This document shows positions 11,229 to 22,500 of a DNA stretch of 64,000 bases, in pieces; position 1 is the stretch's first letter, and each line of letters begins with the position of its first letter. The translations under genes and the position numbers were made by a program. The stretch covers positions 1,735,958-1,799,957 of the forward strand of contig CM038913.1 of NCBI GenBank assembly GCA_021904315.1, given 5' to 3'. The notes under the pieces are model-generated. The model was not told the DNA's origin and made no database searches. It saw nothing but the letters and a program-made list of their open reading frames with translations. This DNA comes from Sphagnum magellanicum. Taxonomy: Eukaryota; Streptophyta; Sphagnopsida; Sphagnales; Sphagnaceae.

Positions 11229-13035
11229 ATGGCTGGGACTGGTGGAGGGGGTTCTGGGTCTGGAGGAGGTGACAACAATGAGGAAAGGTTGAGGAAGATG
11301 ATTGCTAATCACTTGAGAGCTTCAGAGCTCTCTGTAATCGATACTAGGACACCTGAAGGGTTGGCATCCTTGATAGCCATTTTAGGTCAAGCACTGCAAG
11401 CAGGACTGACTGCTAGGGAAGCACAAAGAGATGAGGAGGCAAGGAAGGCTGTAGAAGCCAAGGCAGCAGAGAAGAAAAGAAAGAGAGATGAGAAAGCAAC
11501 AACAGGAGCTCTCTCACCTAGAACTCTCGAGAAGAAAAGGAGGAAGGATGAGAGGGATGCCATCAGAAAGGAGAAGCTCGACCTGAAGAAGAAAGAGGAG
11601 GAGAGGAAGAAATTCCCTTTGATAACATTGGCAGAGGAGGGAATTCCAACCGAGCTGGCATACACTGGGGCAAAGAGCACCATTAGGCACATTGTCTCCA
11701 CCAACTTTGCACGAGGAGTTAAGTGGGGCACTCTCTCAAAGGCAAAGCAGAAGAGAGTGATAAATCAGGTCAAGGGAGCATTTCGAAATGGAGGAGGGCT
11801 TGATTCTGGGTGGATTGCAGACAAGATCTCCAATTCAATGTCTCAAGCAAGATACCATGATAGGATGAAGATTCGTGCTCACCTGAGAGACCTGAATGTG
11901 TACAGGAACTTGGAGAGCCCGCTTCAGTTCTCAGAAGACATCTGGAATGCCTTCTACCAGTCTGAGGTGCAGCTGAAAGCAGCAAGGCAGCTAAAGCATA
12001 TCACAGAGCAGCTAGCCAAGGCCAAGAAGGTCTGACCGTGACCTGAAGGCACTGGAGCTGAAGCTTGCTGAATGCCAATCAATGGTGGACGAGGTTGGTG
12101 ATCCACCATTGAAGTTCCTCAAGGCAGCAGAGCGAATGAAAATGGTTCCAAACACCACCCACAGGCTAGGGCAAGGTGGCATTCCCGGCCTCAAAGCAGC
12201 ATTTGTAAGTACCCTAAACCCTCTCCTCCATTTCTTTCGTGCAAAGACTCACATGTTTGTGAATTTCTGTCCAGTCAAACTAGACTTTTTGCGATACCTT
12301 TGCGATGTGATAACTTTGCGATACCTTTGCGATGCGAATTGCATCGCAAAGACAGGTATATGGAGTTTTGGTCTTTTGGGTTGCAATAGTAGATGCGATG
12401 TGATTTGTTTCGCAATTTGCTTCGCAAGTGTCAATATGCGAGGTTCTGCGCTTCGCAAAAGTGGTCGGAGACTTGAATAGATTCTTTATGCGTTTTTTTT
12501 ACCTATTGTATTATGGGGACAGTACAAGAGGTACAAGAGGAATATCACAGCTGCAGAAATGAATATGGGCCAGGAGCATAGCAAGGAGCATCTTTTTCAA
12601 CATGTTGATGCACTATTGGTGAGTGGGTTTGGTTGGGATTCAATTTCTGTTTGTGTTGAAATTGTTTTCATTTGAATCAAGATTTTCATTGACTAAGCTT
12701 TGCATGTTGAAATGCAAGCATCTGAAGGTAAGAGTGAGAGCTCCGAGGGCAGCAGTGATGAGGAGGAGAGAGATGAGGAGGAGAGAGTAGGTAGCACTGC
12801 TCCCAATGTGCTACCTGCTCCGAGTGCTACCACTAATAGTGGACCCAGTTCATTTGCTAGTCGAAATGAAGGTTCTGCAGGGGCCAAAGATAAAGAGAAT
12901 AGGGAGGAGGAGGAGGAGGAGGGGCAGGGGGATGATGAAGAGAGGGAGGAGGATGAGCAGTCTCCCCTTCCACCAGAGAACACTAGGAAGAAAGATTCAA
13001 GGAAGAAATCCAAGAGGGGAAGGAGGTCTAGATAG
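11229..13035 (+). pseudogene. Second CACTA protein (TNPA-like, DNA-binding candidate), frameshifted
   Basis: From ATG at 11229 (the frame is open from 11046) the product starts Gly-rich, then has a highly charged Lys/Arg/Glu segment predicted to be coiled coil or nuclear. Next come GVKWGTLSKAKQKRVINQVK and a helical C-terminal part ending at a TGA near 12033. One base later the reading frame continues (SDRDLKALELKLAEC...) to a good donor at 12208, so a 1-nt frameshift at about 12030 probably breaks the gene. Downstream exons at 12523-12618 and about 12708-13035 encode a helical piece, an acidic Glu/Asp stretch and a basic RKKSKRGRRSR tail, a likely nuclear signal. In En/Spm elements the second protein binds the subterminal repeats. 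The family assignment rests on position and composition, not on a recognised domain. Confidence 0.6.
12285..12460. promoter_or_regulatory. GCGAT motif cluster inside an intron of the second CACTA gene
   Basis: Between the donor at 12208 and the acceptor at 12522 there are at least eight copies of TTTGCGAT/ATCGCAAA-type words, including a direct double (TTTGCGATACCTTTGCGATG). This is the same word family as the terminal arrays. It could be an autoregulatory site or the relic of a nested shorter family member. Confidence 0.55.
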
Positions 13036-13169
13036 ACAGCTAGTGTGTTAGATACCCAAGGGTTGCAAACCCTTTTACATTGTAAATTTTGAAATTTTGA
13101 TATAGATTTTTTTTTTGCGGCCCAAAGTGACTCAAATAAACCTTGCTTCCAAAATAAGAATCCAGTGCC

Positions 13170-13740
13170 ATGCTTTTGCGATACGCAGTGCATCTCAAAA
13201 AAATTTGCGAATCATAATTCTTCGCTATGGGTGCAAAAGCCAAAAGACCAATAATACCATGTCACAGACATCGCTACACTCTTCGGGGTAGAATCATTCC
13301 AGAACACGTTTGCGAAATCTATGATTTCGCAAACATTTAGCAGCATTCTGAGAATCCCAAAAAGTTTGCATGGTTTCCGATATAAGATCTAACGCAAACT
13401 TGTTGGGATTCTCAAAATGCCGCTAAGGGTTTGCGATGGACCTTATTTCGGAAACCGATAGACTTTTGAGTTGATTCGCCAAGTTGTTGCGGCGATGGGT
13501 TTGTTGCAAATAGTTTCCGATGTAACGTCAATCGCAAACGATATATAGAAGTAGTTACAATCGTAAAAGGTTTGCAATTGTATCAAATTCGAGAGTTGCG
13601 AAGGACTTGCGATTGTACGGGTGCGAATGTTATAGTATCGCAAAGGCTTAACAGTTTGCGAGGAGTTATGGTTCGCAAATGCGGGTTTTCGAAAACTTTT
13701 TTCTTTGTTGTTTGCGATGATATGTGGATCACAAAATAGC
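13170..13740. repeat. Right subterminal repeat array of the CACTA element
   Basis: Dense copies of the TTTGCGA / TCGCAAA word family in both orientations (tttgcgatacgc near 13176, atttcgcaaac near 13323, tttgcgatgga near 13431, gtatcgcaaagg near 13635). The composition and spacing mirror the left array. Open frames on either strand here are by-products of the repeats. Confidence 0.8.
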
Positions 13741-13747
13741 CCCCTGT

Positions 13748-13760
13748 TGTTGTAGTGGTA
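13748..13760. repeat. CACTA right terminal inverted repeat and target duplication
   Basis: TGTTGTAGTG at 13748-13757 is the inverted match of the left terminus and is followed by GTA (13758-13760), identical to the left flank. Confidence 0.88.
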
Positions 13761-16700
13761 AGTAATAAAAACAACCATTATCAAGTCTAGGTCTAACTAT
13801 TTAGTTACCTAAGAATCATGAATTGTCTTACCTATCTACTTATATACAACACCTACTTCTTATAGACTATATTACCAAGGTGAAGCCATAGATTATTTAA
13901 GTTGAAGTTCATCCACAACTTAATGATAAGGGGCATTTAGTAGATGGTGTGTTGGTTCATTTTAGCTTATTTTTGATGCAATATATGTTACATTATTTGT
14001 TACATTATAAATAGGATGTAAACATGTAGGTTGGTAGGTTATAAGTCAATATGTTGTTATTAAATGGACGATATTTATTTTTGGGGTTTTAAATATGTTA
14101 TCTAGATTCGTCTAAAGTTTATGGCTTCAAGCCATTCACACACACACACACAAATATATATATAATTCCAAAAAAATATTTCAATACACTAGAAGAAATC
14201 TTGTTCTTTGCAACCAAGATATCAATGACTAAATGTTCTAAATGATTAGTAATTGAGTATAGTAATTGGATATTATTCAAATTCGACTTGTAAAAAATTC
14301 GAGTCATATAATGGTGCAATTGACTAATAGACCATGCCATGGTAACAAGAAAAATGATGTTTTTGCATTACAAGTTTTCATCCATATGGTATCCATGATT
14401 GATGACAAAATGATGTGAATGTCCAAAATATCATATGAAAATGTGAGTACAATAAAATCATTTCAAATATAACTAAATAATGACTATGCAAATGACATGG
14501 AGAAAATGATGTGTCATTACATACATAATGTGATCATAAAATTAATTTAAAATGATTCGAAAATGACTATTACTATAAGTTCACACATAAGGAATCAAAA
14601 CATATAAAAAATTGATTTTAACTAATATTCTAAACATAAATAATATTAAAAAATTAATAGTATTTTTCTTGAATATACTTGATATATGATGCATTTAAAA
14701 ATATTATATATGTGTAAATTGATTATTACACATTAACATAATTTTTACTGATAAAAAATGATATATTAAAAATAATTGTATATATTATAATTTTAAAATT
14801 AAATAGAAATGTAACATGTGGTAAATATGTAATTTATTTTTACATTCAATTTTTATCATCAATTTAAGTAAAAAAAATACATATTATATGTATATAACAA
14901 ACATATTACCCAATTCTATTCAAATATATGTGTGAAATTGAACCAAATTTAAAATTTCAGAAATTTATTCAATATTTAATTATTATTTTAAATTATAATT
15001 AAAATATTTGAATTAAATCTATACCTCAACTTAATATGACTAATATAAAAAAAATTATTATATATAAATTAAGATATTATAAGATTTATGACCCATTTAT
15101 AAATATTTTATGTGGATAAATTTTATGGATTCATATGTCTAAATTAAAATTATGATATATTGGAACAAAGTTTGTATAATATAAATTCATAAATCAAATT
15201 AAGTTTCAAAAGATGAAATATATATTTATTTATTCTTGTATTACCCACAAAGGTACTTCCATATACAAATCATGTGTTTGAATTTTTTTTCCCAAAGAAT
15301 GGTCATTAATACATTATTCAATAAAAACATTCAAATATTTTTCTTTTGAAATGAATTCACATTTTTACACACATATAATAATTTGTGTACATTATTGAAG
15401 GAAATTTATGAATAAGTTTTTCATTTATTCATTTGGATAATTTATTAATAAAATATGAATCATCAAATTTCAGGTTTTGTGTGATGTTTAAATGAAGTAT
15501 GCTATAAATAAAATAAACAATGGATCATTTACACAACAAGTGGGGTGGCTTGGTGATAAAGAAATTCAATTCCATCTTTGGGGTCCAAGGATCAAACTTC
15601 AAAAATGACATTGTTCCAATCAATATTAGAATATTGACCAAATATTCCATAATTAAACTACCTAACTTAGGTTCCTACCTAGGTAGATTAAGTGGTTTAC
15701 TTAGCTATTTGAATTATTTTTTAACCTAGCTTAGGTGGTGACACATGTCAAAAATTGATAGGATGAAAAATATCGAAAACAAAAATATATCTTATTATTT
15801 ACATTATAATAATATCAAATATTATAATTTGTAATAATAAGAAAAAATACACAATGACTAAGCCATGACTAATGATTTCACATATGTCATTTATGATTAA
15901 TCAATGACATGTGCCACATCATTGACACAACATTGTACCACATCATGTCCTAAATGATTATTGTCCTCAACAACTCATTCGTTATGACTTTAGGGCTATT
16001 AGTCATTTTTGTCCTTTATGACTAGAATACCAATCAAAAATTCAATCATATATATGAAATTTTTTTCTAATGATACCTTTTTTAAAAATAACATGAAACG
16101 ACACAATAACATGTGTCTTTTCATGTCCACACAAATGATTAGAAGAAAAAAGAATGATAATCTTGGGTCTTATATAACAAAATTTGTGACAATTTCAAAT
16201 ATCAAAACTTTGGGTAATTCATCAATAAATTAATAAATATTGGATGCATCATTATAAATGAATTCTAAAAAGTAAAAATCATTTATAATATTATCAATAA
16301 AACTTGGAAAATGCGTACAATTTGTTTTTTTCTTACACTAAAATAAAAATATATTGCATGTATGGATTCAATTTTTTCATACAAGTCCTCCAACATGATT
16401 TCCAAGTAAAACAATTTGATACATTATTTGGAGTAAATGGAAATGGAAATGGAATTTACTTTTCAAAATTCTCATTAGCAACACCTAGATATGCACTATA
16501 AAATACTTATTGCCTAGGAAGTTATTGTTCATTTTTTTTAATGGAATTTTTTAACACATTTTAATATATTTTTCATTTAGTCTTATGCAATGAAGGCTTC
16601 CTGAAATTCAACTTTAATTAAAAATTTTGATGCATCATTGTAAATGAAACTTGGAGAGTAACATTAATCACTTACAATATTAAAAATGCAACTTGGAAAA

Positions 16701-17426
16701 TGCATACAAGTTTTAGATTATTCTTATATTAGAATTGAAATAATATAAAATGTATTGATTTAATTGTTCATGTACATTTCTTGAAGGTGAAAATGAAAAA
16801 TAACATTTATTTAAGATGTTTAAAAGGAATCATTGATGAATGAGCAGTAAACTAGAGTGAAAGAAATAAAAGTGATAATAAAAATACATATTAATACCAT
16901 CTTCAACAAGGTACATATATTAAAATATATTGCAAATGATTAAATGCATAGATACAATGGAAAAACATGTCATGTAATATATATTAAATAATTTTACATG
17001 AAAAATAACTTTATAAAAGTGAAGACATTATAATGTACAAATCAATTAAAAATGTGAATTAGTTATCAATCAAATTCCTTTCTAAATAAAACACCCAAAA
17101 TCCTTTAAAGGTACAATTAATGTTAAAGTGATCTTTAAATTGTACTTTTCTGATTATTTTGATTTTAATTTTTTAAAAATATGATCATTTTAATTAAATC
17201 ATTTATGAATTTTTATTTATGTGAAAGGTAATATTTAACTTCATTTTCAAAAGGAATTTTTTAAAGCTTATGTGAAAAAGGGGTAAGAATAATGGTGAAG
17301 AAGATGGAAGTTAAATTTAAATAATTATAATGATTTTTATAATCATCCATTAAAAACTATGAAATTATTATGATTCCATTGTGAATATACCATGGGAATG
17401 AAACTCACCACATGAGTGCCATCATA
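13761..17426. other. AT-rich spacer, no gene seen
   Basis: Mostly A/T-rich sequence with an AC/TA microsatellite near 14140-14162. CACTAGAAGAAATC at 14187 resembles the terminus at 20098 and may be the left end of another element, though no partner end was found. Frames at 15520 and 16009 are short and show no recognisable family. Confidence 0.55.
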
Positions 17427-17500
17427 CCAGGTTTTAGGGGTTTAGGGTTTAGGGTTTAGGGTTTAAACCCTAAACCCTAAACCCTAAACCCTAAACCTGG
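17427..17500. repeat. Inverted telomere-repeat palindrome (TTTAGGG)n(CCCTAAA)n
   Basis: About 4.5 units of TTTAGGG run directly into about 4.5 units of CCCTAAA, centred on GTTTAAAC at 17461-17468, bounded by CCAGG and CCTGG. The two arms are nearly perfect complements and could form a hairpin of about 34 bp. The plus strand reads G-rich then C-rich, the orientation produced when two chromosome ends join. Confidence 0.85.
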
Positions 17501-17734
17501 GATCAGAACATGGTTATGGTGTAGCCCCAGGGGTTCGATGGTGTTGGCTGTAAATTTGGACCCCTCCTTTTTGGTCACATTATTACAATCTCTTGTGTGT
17601 TCTTTGAAAATTTGTTTTTGAAAATGAAAATGTTAAACCCAATTAGTTATTGATGTGAATTCGAAACAAAAAGTTGATCAAGGAGATGGTAGGAATAAAG
17701 AAGGATTCGGTATAGAGTAGGAGGAAAGAAACAA

Positions 17735-18190
17735 CCATGTGTGTAGGAAATTGAACCTTGCAACCTGGGTCTATTTCTATACAAAATTCCATTGGGATAT
17801 AAGATTGTAATTAATAGTCTATTCATAGCTATTTTTTGACTTATTCACAACTTAGAAATTGGAAATTTGGAAAGTAAATCAATTGGCCATCTTCCTTAAG
17901 AGGATTTAGCCAAATTGTGCTGAAGGTAGCAAAAGGAAAGTAGAAAAAATTGGATTACCCCCCCCCCCCCCCCCCCCCCTCCCCTTCCCCTCCCCTCCCA
18001 AATAAAGGTGGCGACTAACTCAAATTTATTTTTTCCTTAGTATGTGGTGATTAATGCCCATTTTTTATAATAAAACGATTTGTACCTTTTGCACCATTTT
18101 TATTCTACCTAAGTTGCAAACATTAGTCAAAAATTATAATAATGCCTTGGTAGCTTTGACATTAATCATAATACTTTTACAGTTGTTGAA
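17735..18190 (+). repeat. Direct repeat C, copy 1
   Basis: Diverged copy of the segment at 18307-18770, offset by about 575 bp. Shared landmarks are ATTGAACCTTG, CCATTGGGATA, TTATTCACAACTT, TTGGCCATCTT and TTTTGCACCATTTTT. It contains a C homopolymer at 17958-17979 that is absent from copy 2. No coding frame is shared. Confidence 0.6.
17958..17979. repeat. Poly-C homopolymer of 22 bp
   Basis: Uninterrupted run of C followed by C/T-rich tract (ccccttcccctcccctccc). Length is likely to be unreliable in sequencing. Confidence 0.9.
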
Positions 18191-18306
18191 ATCTACATAT
18201 TTTTAATTTTAAATTAAAAAAATTATGAACTAAATTTTTTAATTAGTTAACTATTCATATGAACCTCAAAGAAAATAATATTACATTAAGTAAATAGGCA
18301 ATATGA

Positions 18307-18770
18307 GATGGAATGGAACCAAGTGTGTATAGAATTGAACCTTGTACTTCTGGTTTATACGTACATAGAATGCCATTGGGATAATAGACTGGAATTGCCA
18401 TTCTACATAGTTGTGAAGGGTCTTATTCACAACTTGAAAATTGAAAACTTGGGAAGTAAGTGGGTTGGCCATCTTGCATATGAAAATTTAACCAGATTTG
18501 GAGAGAGGTAAAAGGTGGAAGCACAAAAATTTGGGATTCCCCGTATAAAGTGGTGACTTGTTGGAATTCATTGTGTGAATTTGGCAATTAACAAGCTATA
18601 TATATATTTTTTTTCCTCATGATGTGGTGACTTGGGCCCATTATTTCCCCAAAAAACCCTAATTCATACATTTTGCACCCATTTTTCTCACCAAGTTACA
18701 AATATTAATGACAAAAAAAACTATACTAGCTTCAACATTAATTATAATATCAAGAAATTTTGAAATTGTT
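18307..18770 (+). repeat. Direct repeat C, copy 2
   Basis: Second, diverged copy of 17735-18190, in the same orientation and with the same order of landmarks. The frames at 18281-18511 are not conserved between copies, so they are not treated as genes. Confidence 0.6.
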
Positions 18771-19927
18771 AATTTTTTCAAGTGGCAAAATTTGTTAAAG
18801 AAAGTATTATATTTGGGGAAATGCAATATCTTTTTGTCTACCATGTATTGGAATATTTGTTCCATCTTTTTTCTCTTTTTTTCAAACTTTGGAAATCCAC
18901 TTTTGACTTTTATTGTTTTGCACTATATAATTTCTATGTTGTTTGAAAGTGGTTTTGTGTTGTTGTGACATTGAAAGGTGTACTTGACCTTGAAATCATT
19001 CAAAGGTACAAAAAAGGCCCTAACAAATATTGACATTTTACAATGATAGTAATTAGGGTTTTTTTTTTAAAATTCCTTATGTGGGTGCATTGGCTAGAAT
19101 CCTCAGCATTAATTAGTAGTAAATGGTGATTTTCTTAGTGGACAAATACATCTTTTTGGAATCCTACCTAGTTCTGGCAACCTGCTGGAACACATTGTCT
19201 AAATGTGGCAACTTCTAGCTTTTTTTTTCAAGATATGGTGATTTTTTTTTCAAAAATTCCCAAGCATCCCGTTGTTGGATTTGCTAGGGTTTTTTTTCCC
19301 TTACCAATGTGCAAAATTTCACCAAAAAAAGAACACTAATACTAACATATGTGTATATTCAATGGTGTTTATGTACACATAAAAATGATAATTTTATTAC
19401 TAATTACACATTATAAATTATAAATTTTGAATAATAAAATTTTAAATTATACATTAATTATTTCAATAATTATTATAACCTAATAATCTTAACAATTGAT
19501 GACTTATAATAATCATAATAATAATAATCTAACTTGTAGCTAGCCTAGGTAAGCTATTCTATTATTATTATATATATTAATATGTCACTATTTAAAACTA
19601 TTATGAACTATTATAATTAATTTTTAATTTAAAAAATTAATAAGTACATTATTTCTTTGAAAATATTAATTATTTTCTCTATCATACTAATATCATCAAT
19701 AGCATCATCATTATGTAATAAAATAATAGTATTTCTAATTTTAATTAAGGAAATATTAATGATTAATTTTACAATTATAAATTAATTAGTAATAATTAGT
19801 AATATAAATAAATTAATAATAATAAATGTCATTTGTAATAATTTTAGGAATTATAGTATGATAGTTTGGATAAACTTGTGATGTGGCCATAATAATAATT
19901 AGTAAATGTCTTACATAAAATTTTAAT
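18771..19927. other. AT-rich spacer with a third partial copy of the GGCGAC repeat
   Basis: 19174-19245 repeats the pattern CTGGAACACATTGTCTAAATGTGGC..TTTTTTTTC..ATGTGGTGAT seen at 18545-18645 and 47692-47770. Otherwise no gene or RNA is seen. Confidence 0.5.
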
Positions 19928-20095
19928 ATACTCAAAACCAAACTAAATTTTGTTCATATGGAAGGGTGAAAACCATAATAGTTGCAAACTAATTATAATG
20001 TAAATGTAAATGTAAATATGATGAACACAAGAAATAATTGCAAAAATGTTCAAAGGTAATTACAAATGACTAATAGTTGCATGCACTTGCAAATA
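19928..20095 (-). repeat. Dispersed repeat A, second copy, distal part
   Basis: Reverse complement of about 1060-1215. The remaining proximal part of this copy is at 21405-21450 on the same strand, so the copy is split by the segment at 20098-21391. Confidence 0.65.
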
Positions 20096-20097
20096 AA

Positions 20098-21391
20098 CAC
20101 TAGGAGAAAAAGTTTCATTTGCAACTAAATTTTAGTTGCAAGTAAGACCTACCACTAAAAGTTAACATGGTAGCAAACAACAAACTACAAATGATTGCTA
20201 ACTGCAAACAACAAATGAAATTTTATTTCATAAAACACGAATATGGAAATTTTACATGTGTCCAAGGATGAGTTTTGCGACTACATTTGCAATGACACTT
20301 GCAACTACATTGAACATCAATATGTTAACACTTAATAGCCTAAAAATGTGACACATGGCATCATTTGGATTTTTTGAAATATTTTGCCAAACAAATGTGT
20401 TTTTCTTTCAACCATCCAATTAAGACATCTAGATTATGACACATGGCAACTTAAGATTGCCCTATAATCACTTAACATTAGTTTAAAGTTGGACCATTTA
20501 TAATAGGCCACATGGCACCTTGGCTAGGCCTAAGTTAAACCTCTTAACCTCGTTAAGTGCCTAAGGTACCTAGCTTAATTTCGAGCTAGCCCATTTACAA
20601 TATGCCATGTGGCACCTAGCCTAAGCTTAAGCCACCTAGACATAGATCTAGCCTAGGTAGGTAGGTAGGGTACACCAAGCCAACCTACTTAAATAGTTTG
20701 TAAACTTGAAAAGAAAGACAAACAATATGGGATAAAATTTTAGTTGTAGTTTAGTCGCATAGTTATAAACTAGTTACAACCTTTCTTTGGCACATGCTAT
20801 TATATAGCCTACCTATTAAGTAACATAAGTTTTGCTAACTACCTATTTAAATAGTATTTATTTTAAGTACATATTTAAACAGCTTTTACATAATTATTAT
20901 TTTAAATACCTACTTAGATAGCCTCTAAATAATTATTTATAATTAAATAACTTATTAGATAGCTAGTGGGTATGTAAGTATATATGTACGTAGGCACTCA
21001 ATAATTAAATAGGTAGGCATGTATATAATAGGTAGGTACATCGATATATGTACATAATAGGTAGCATATACATATAGATTTATGTAAATTATTAAACAAT
21101 TTATATGTGTAGCTATTAGATAGCATACATACCTTATGCAACTATAATGTGATTACTTTGGTTGCATGTGTAACTAAATGTATAAACGATGTTATTAAAA
21201 ATGCAAAGACATTATGAAAAATCAACATATCGAAAAGGTAAAATAGGTCGTATTCACAACTAATTGAAAGGAATACCAAAATCAATTCAAATTTGAAAAA
21301 TAGTCACACAAGAAACCATTCATAGTTGTAGGCAACATTTAGTTGCACATAATTACACCAGGAATGGTTGCAAATGACATGATTTCTAGTA
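20098..21391. mobile_element. Non-autonomous element with CACTA-like ends, nested in repeat A
   Basis: The left end is CACTAGGAGAAAAAGTTTCA and the right end, read inwards, is (T)ACTAGAAATCATGTCATTT. Both continue with TCATTTGCAAC. Inside are many words of the TTTGCAACTA/TAGTTGCAA type, as in subterminal arrays, and a TAGGTAGG-rich tract (20560-21010). There is no transposase-like frame. Repeat A at 1015-1215 lacks this segment exactly here, which supports insertion. The right-end terminal base is changed and the target duplication is unclear, so the class is tentative. Confidence 0.5.
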
Positions 21392-21404
21392 ATGAAAATG
21401 GTTA

Positions 21405-21450
21405 CATTTTGACCAATTTCTATTAGTCATGTTCATTATGTTTCTAACAA
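21405..21450 (-). repeat. Dispersed repeat A, second copy, proximal part
   Basis: The reverse complement reads CTAATAGAAATTGGTCAAAA then TGTAACCATTTTCATT, matching 1022-1068 (CTAATAGGAATAAGTCAAAA then TGTAACCACTTTATTT). It joins 20095 if the intervening element is removed. Confidence 0.55.
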
Positions 21451-21619
21451 TAGTTGAAAACACAAATTCTTTTGCAAATTTTGTTTACAATGTTTGAAAT
21501 AGCAAGAAAATCTCAAAATTGAAAGCAATTTTTTCCCCTAAATATGGAATAAAGAAATGTTCAACAATTTGACATGAAAGTAGAACCTAATTTAGTGAGA
21601 AAATTTGATTATCATGCAC

Positions 21620-22500
21620 TAAGTGAGATAATGTAAAATTGCTTATTTTTCGCATTTGCTCAATAGCAGCTTAGCCATCCTCTTCATTACTTTCATTTCG
21701 GTGCACCCCTAATTCATTGTTGTCTGGTGCATTCAATATTGGTATTCATGTACCATCCTTAGTGACATATATGAGAAAAGGTGATTCATAAGCGTCTTCC
21801 ATTAGGTCTGTCAAGTTTTCGGGCCATTTTTTCCAAATTCTATGATGGATGCCCAACAAATAATCAGACTCAGACTGCCTTTTGAATTACATTCTATAAT
21901 TTTGGTTTGTGGGATGTTTAGGCCATGTATTGTCATTCAATGGCTGGGGAAGGTTGTTCAAGAATTCCTTAGTGAACATCTTAATGATGTTTGCATAAAT
22001 CTTATAATCTTGGAAGTAGTTTCTAATTACTGCCCACATTTTAACAACAACTTTGAACTATGGCTAGGCAGCTCTCTCTAATCTAGGGGTGGCCATGAGC
22101 TCAAATCTATCAAAGTTTAACAAGATTGTGGTTTATCCACCTGAGAGATTGCAAAAATAACTTTTTCCCTTCTATACAATGCACAAACGTTCCAATCCTA
22201 TAACTGCTTATGGTTTACAGGTCCAAGCATTTGGCTTAATGTATGAACATCTTGGCATAAGCTGGAAACCATAAGTCAAAGTAGTGAAGGCCAATAAAGT
22301 GACCACTCCTTTTAAAAAATTGTCTATGAGAACAACACAACTGGCATTATGTACTTTATCAAACATTTCCCAGGGTGCTAATCAAATGTCTCAACAATTG
22401 TAAAAAAATATTCCATTTTTTCACATGAAAATTGCGCCATACTTATTTTGGAAAGCATGTTTCTGCATAAAATCAAGCACCATGGTTCTACATGTTTTTT
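21620..22500 (-). pseudogene. Decayed coding relic, family not recognised
   Basis: Reading the minus strand, one frame from about 22035 to 21640 stays protein-like across several stops: segments such as MWAVIRNYFQDYKIYANIIK, ESDYLLGIHHRIWKKWPENL and SPFLIYVTKDGT are separated by single TAA/TGA/TAG codons. Further left in the protein (22500-22090) are shifted-frame pieces such as GHFIGLHYFDLWFPAYAKMF and RIGTFVHCIEGKKLF. Amino-acid composition is balanced, unlike the Lys/Ile/Asn-rich chance frames of this AT-rich DNA. It is probably an old transposon or retrogene; I cannot name the family. Confidence 0.45.

Larger units (their letters stand above)
5062..13757. mobile_element. CACTA (En/Spm-type) DNA transposon, complete ends, decayed coding region
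   Basis: The left end starts CACTACTACA and the right end is TGTTGTAGTG, whose reverse complement is CACTACAACA. The flanks are identical GTA trinucleotides (5059-5061 and 13758-13760), the 3-bp target duplication expected of CACTA elements. Inside are GCGAT/CGCAA-rich subterminal arrays at both ends, a minus-strand TNP2-type transposase gene, a minus-strand SET-like ORF and a plus-strand second protein gene, all read outwards from about 10.64-11.05 kb. In-frame stops and a likely frameshift indicate loss of autonomy. At 8.7 kb it is of usual size for an autonomous CACTA element. Confidence 0.93.

Noticed and set aside
12693..13193. Minus-strand Ser-rich frame of 166 codons
   Set aside because: It is antisense to the Glu/Asp/Lys-rich exon of the second CACTA protein. 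Poly-Ser is the usual antisense shadow of GAG/GAA codons.
17510..17560. tRNA-like GGTTCGAT (B-box-like) next to the telomere palindrome
   Set aside because: No A box at a proper distance and no cloverleaf can be folded, so it is not called a tRNA or SINE.
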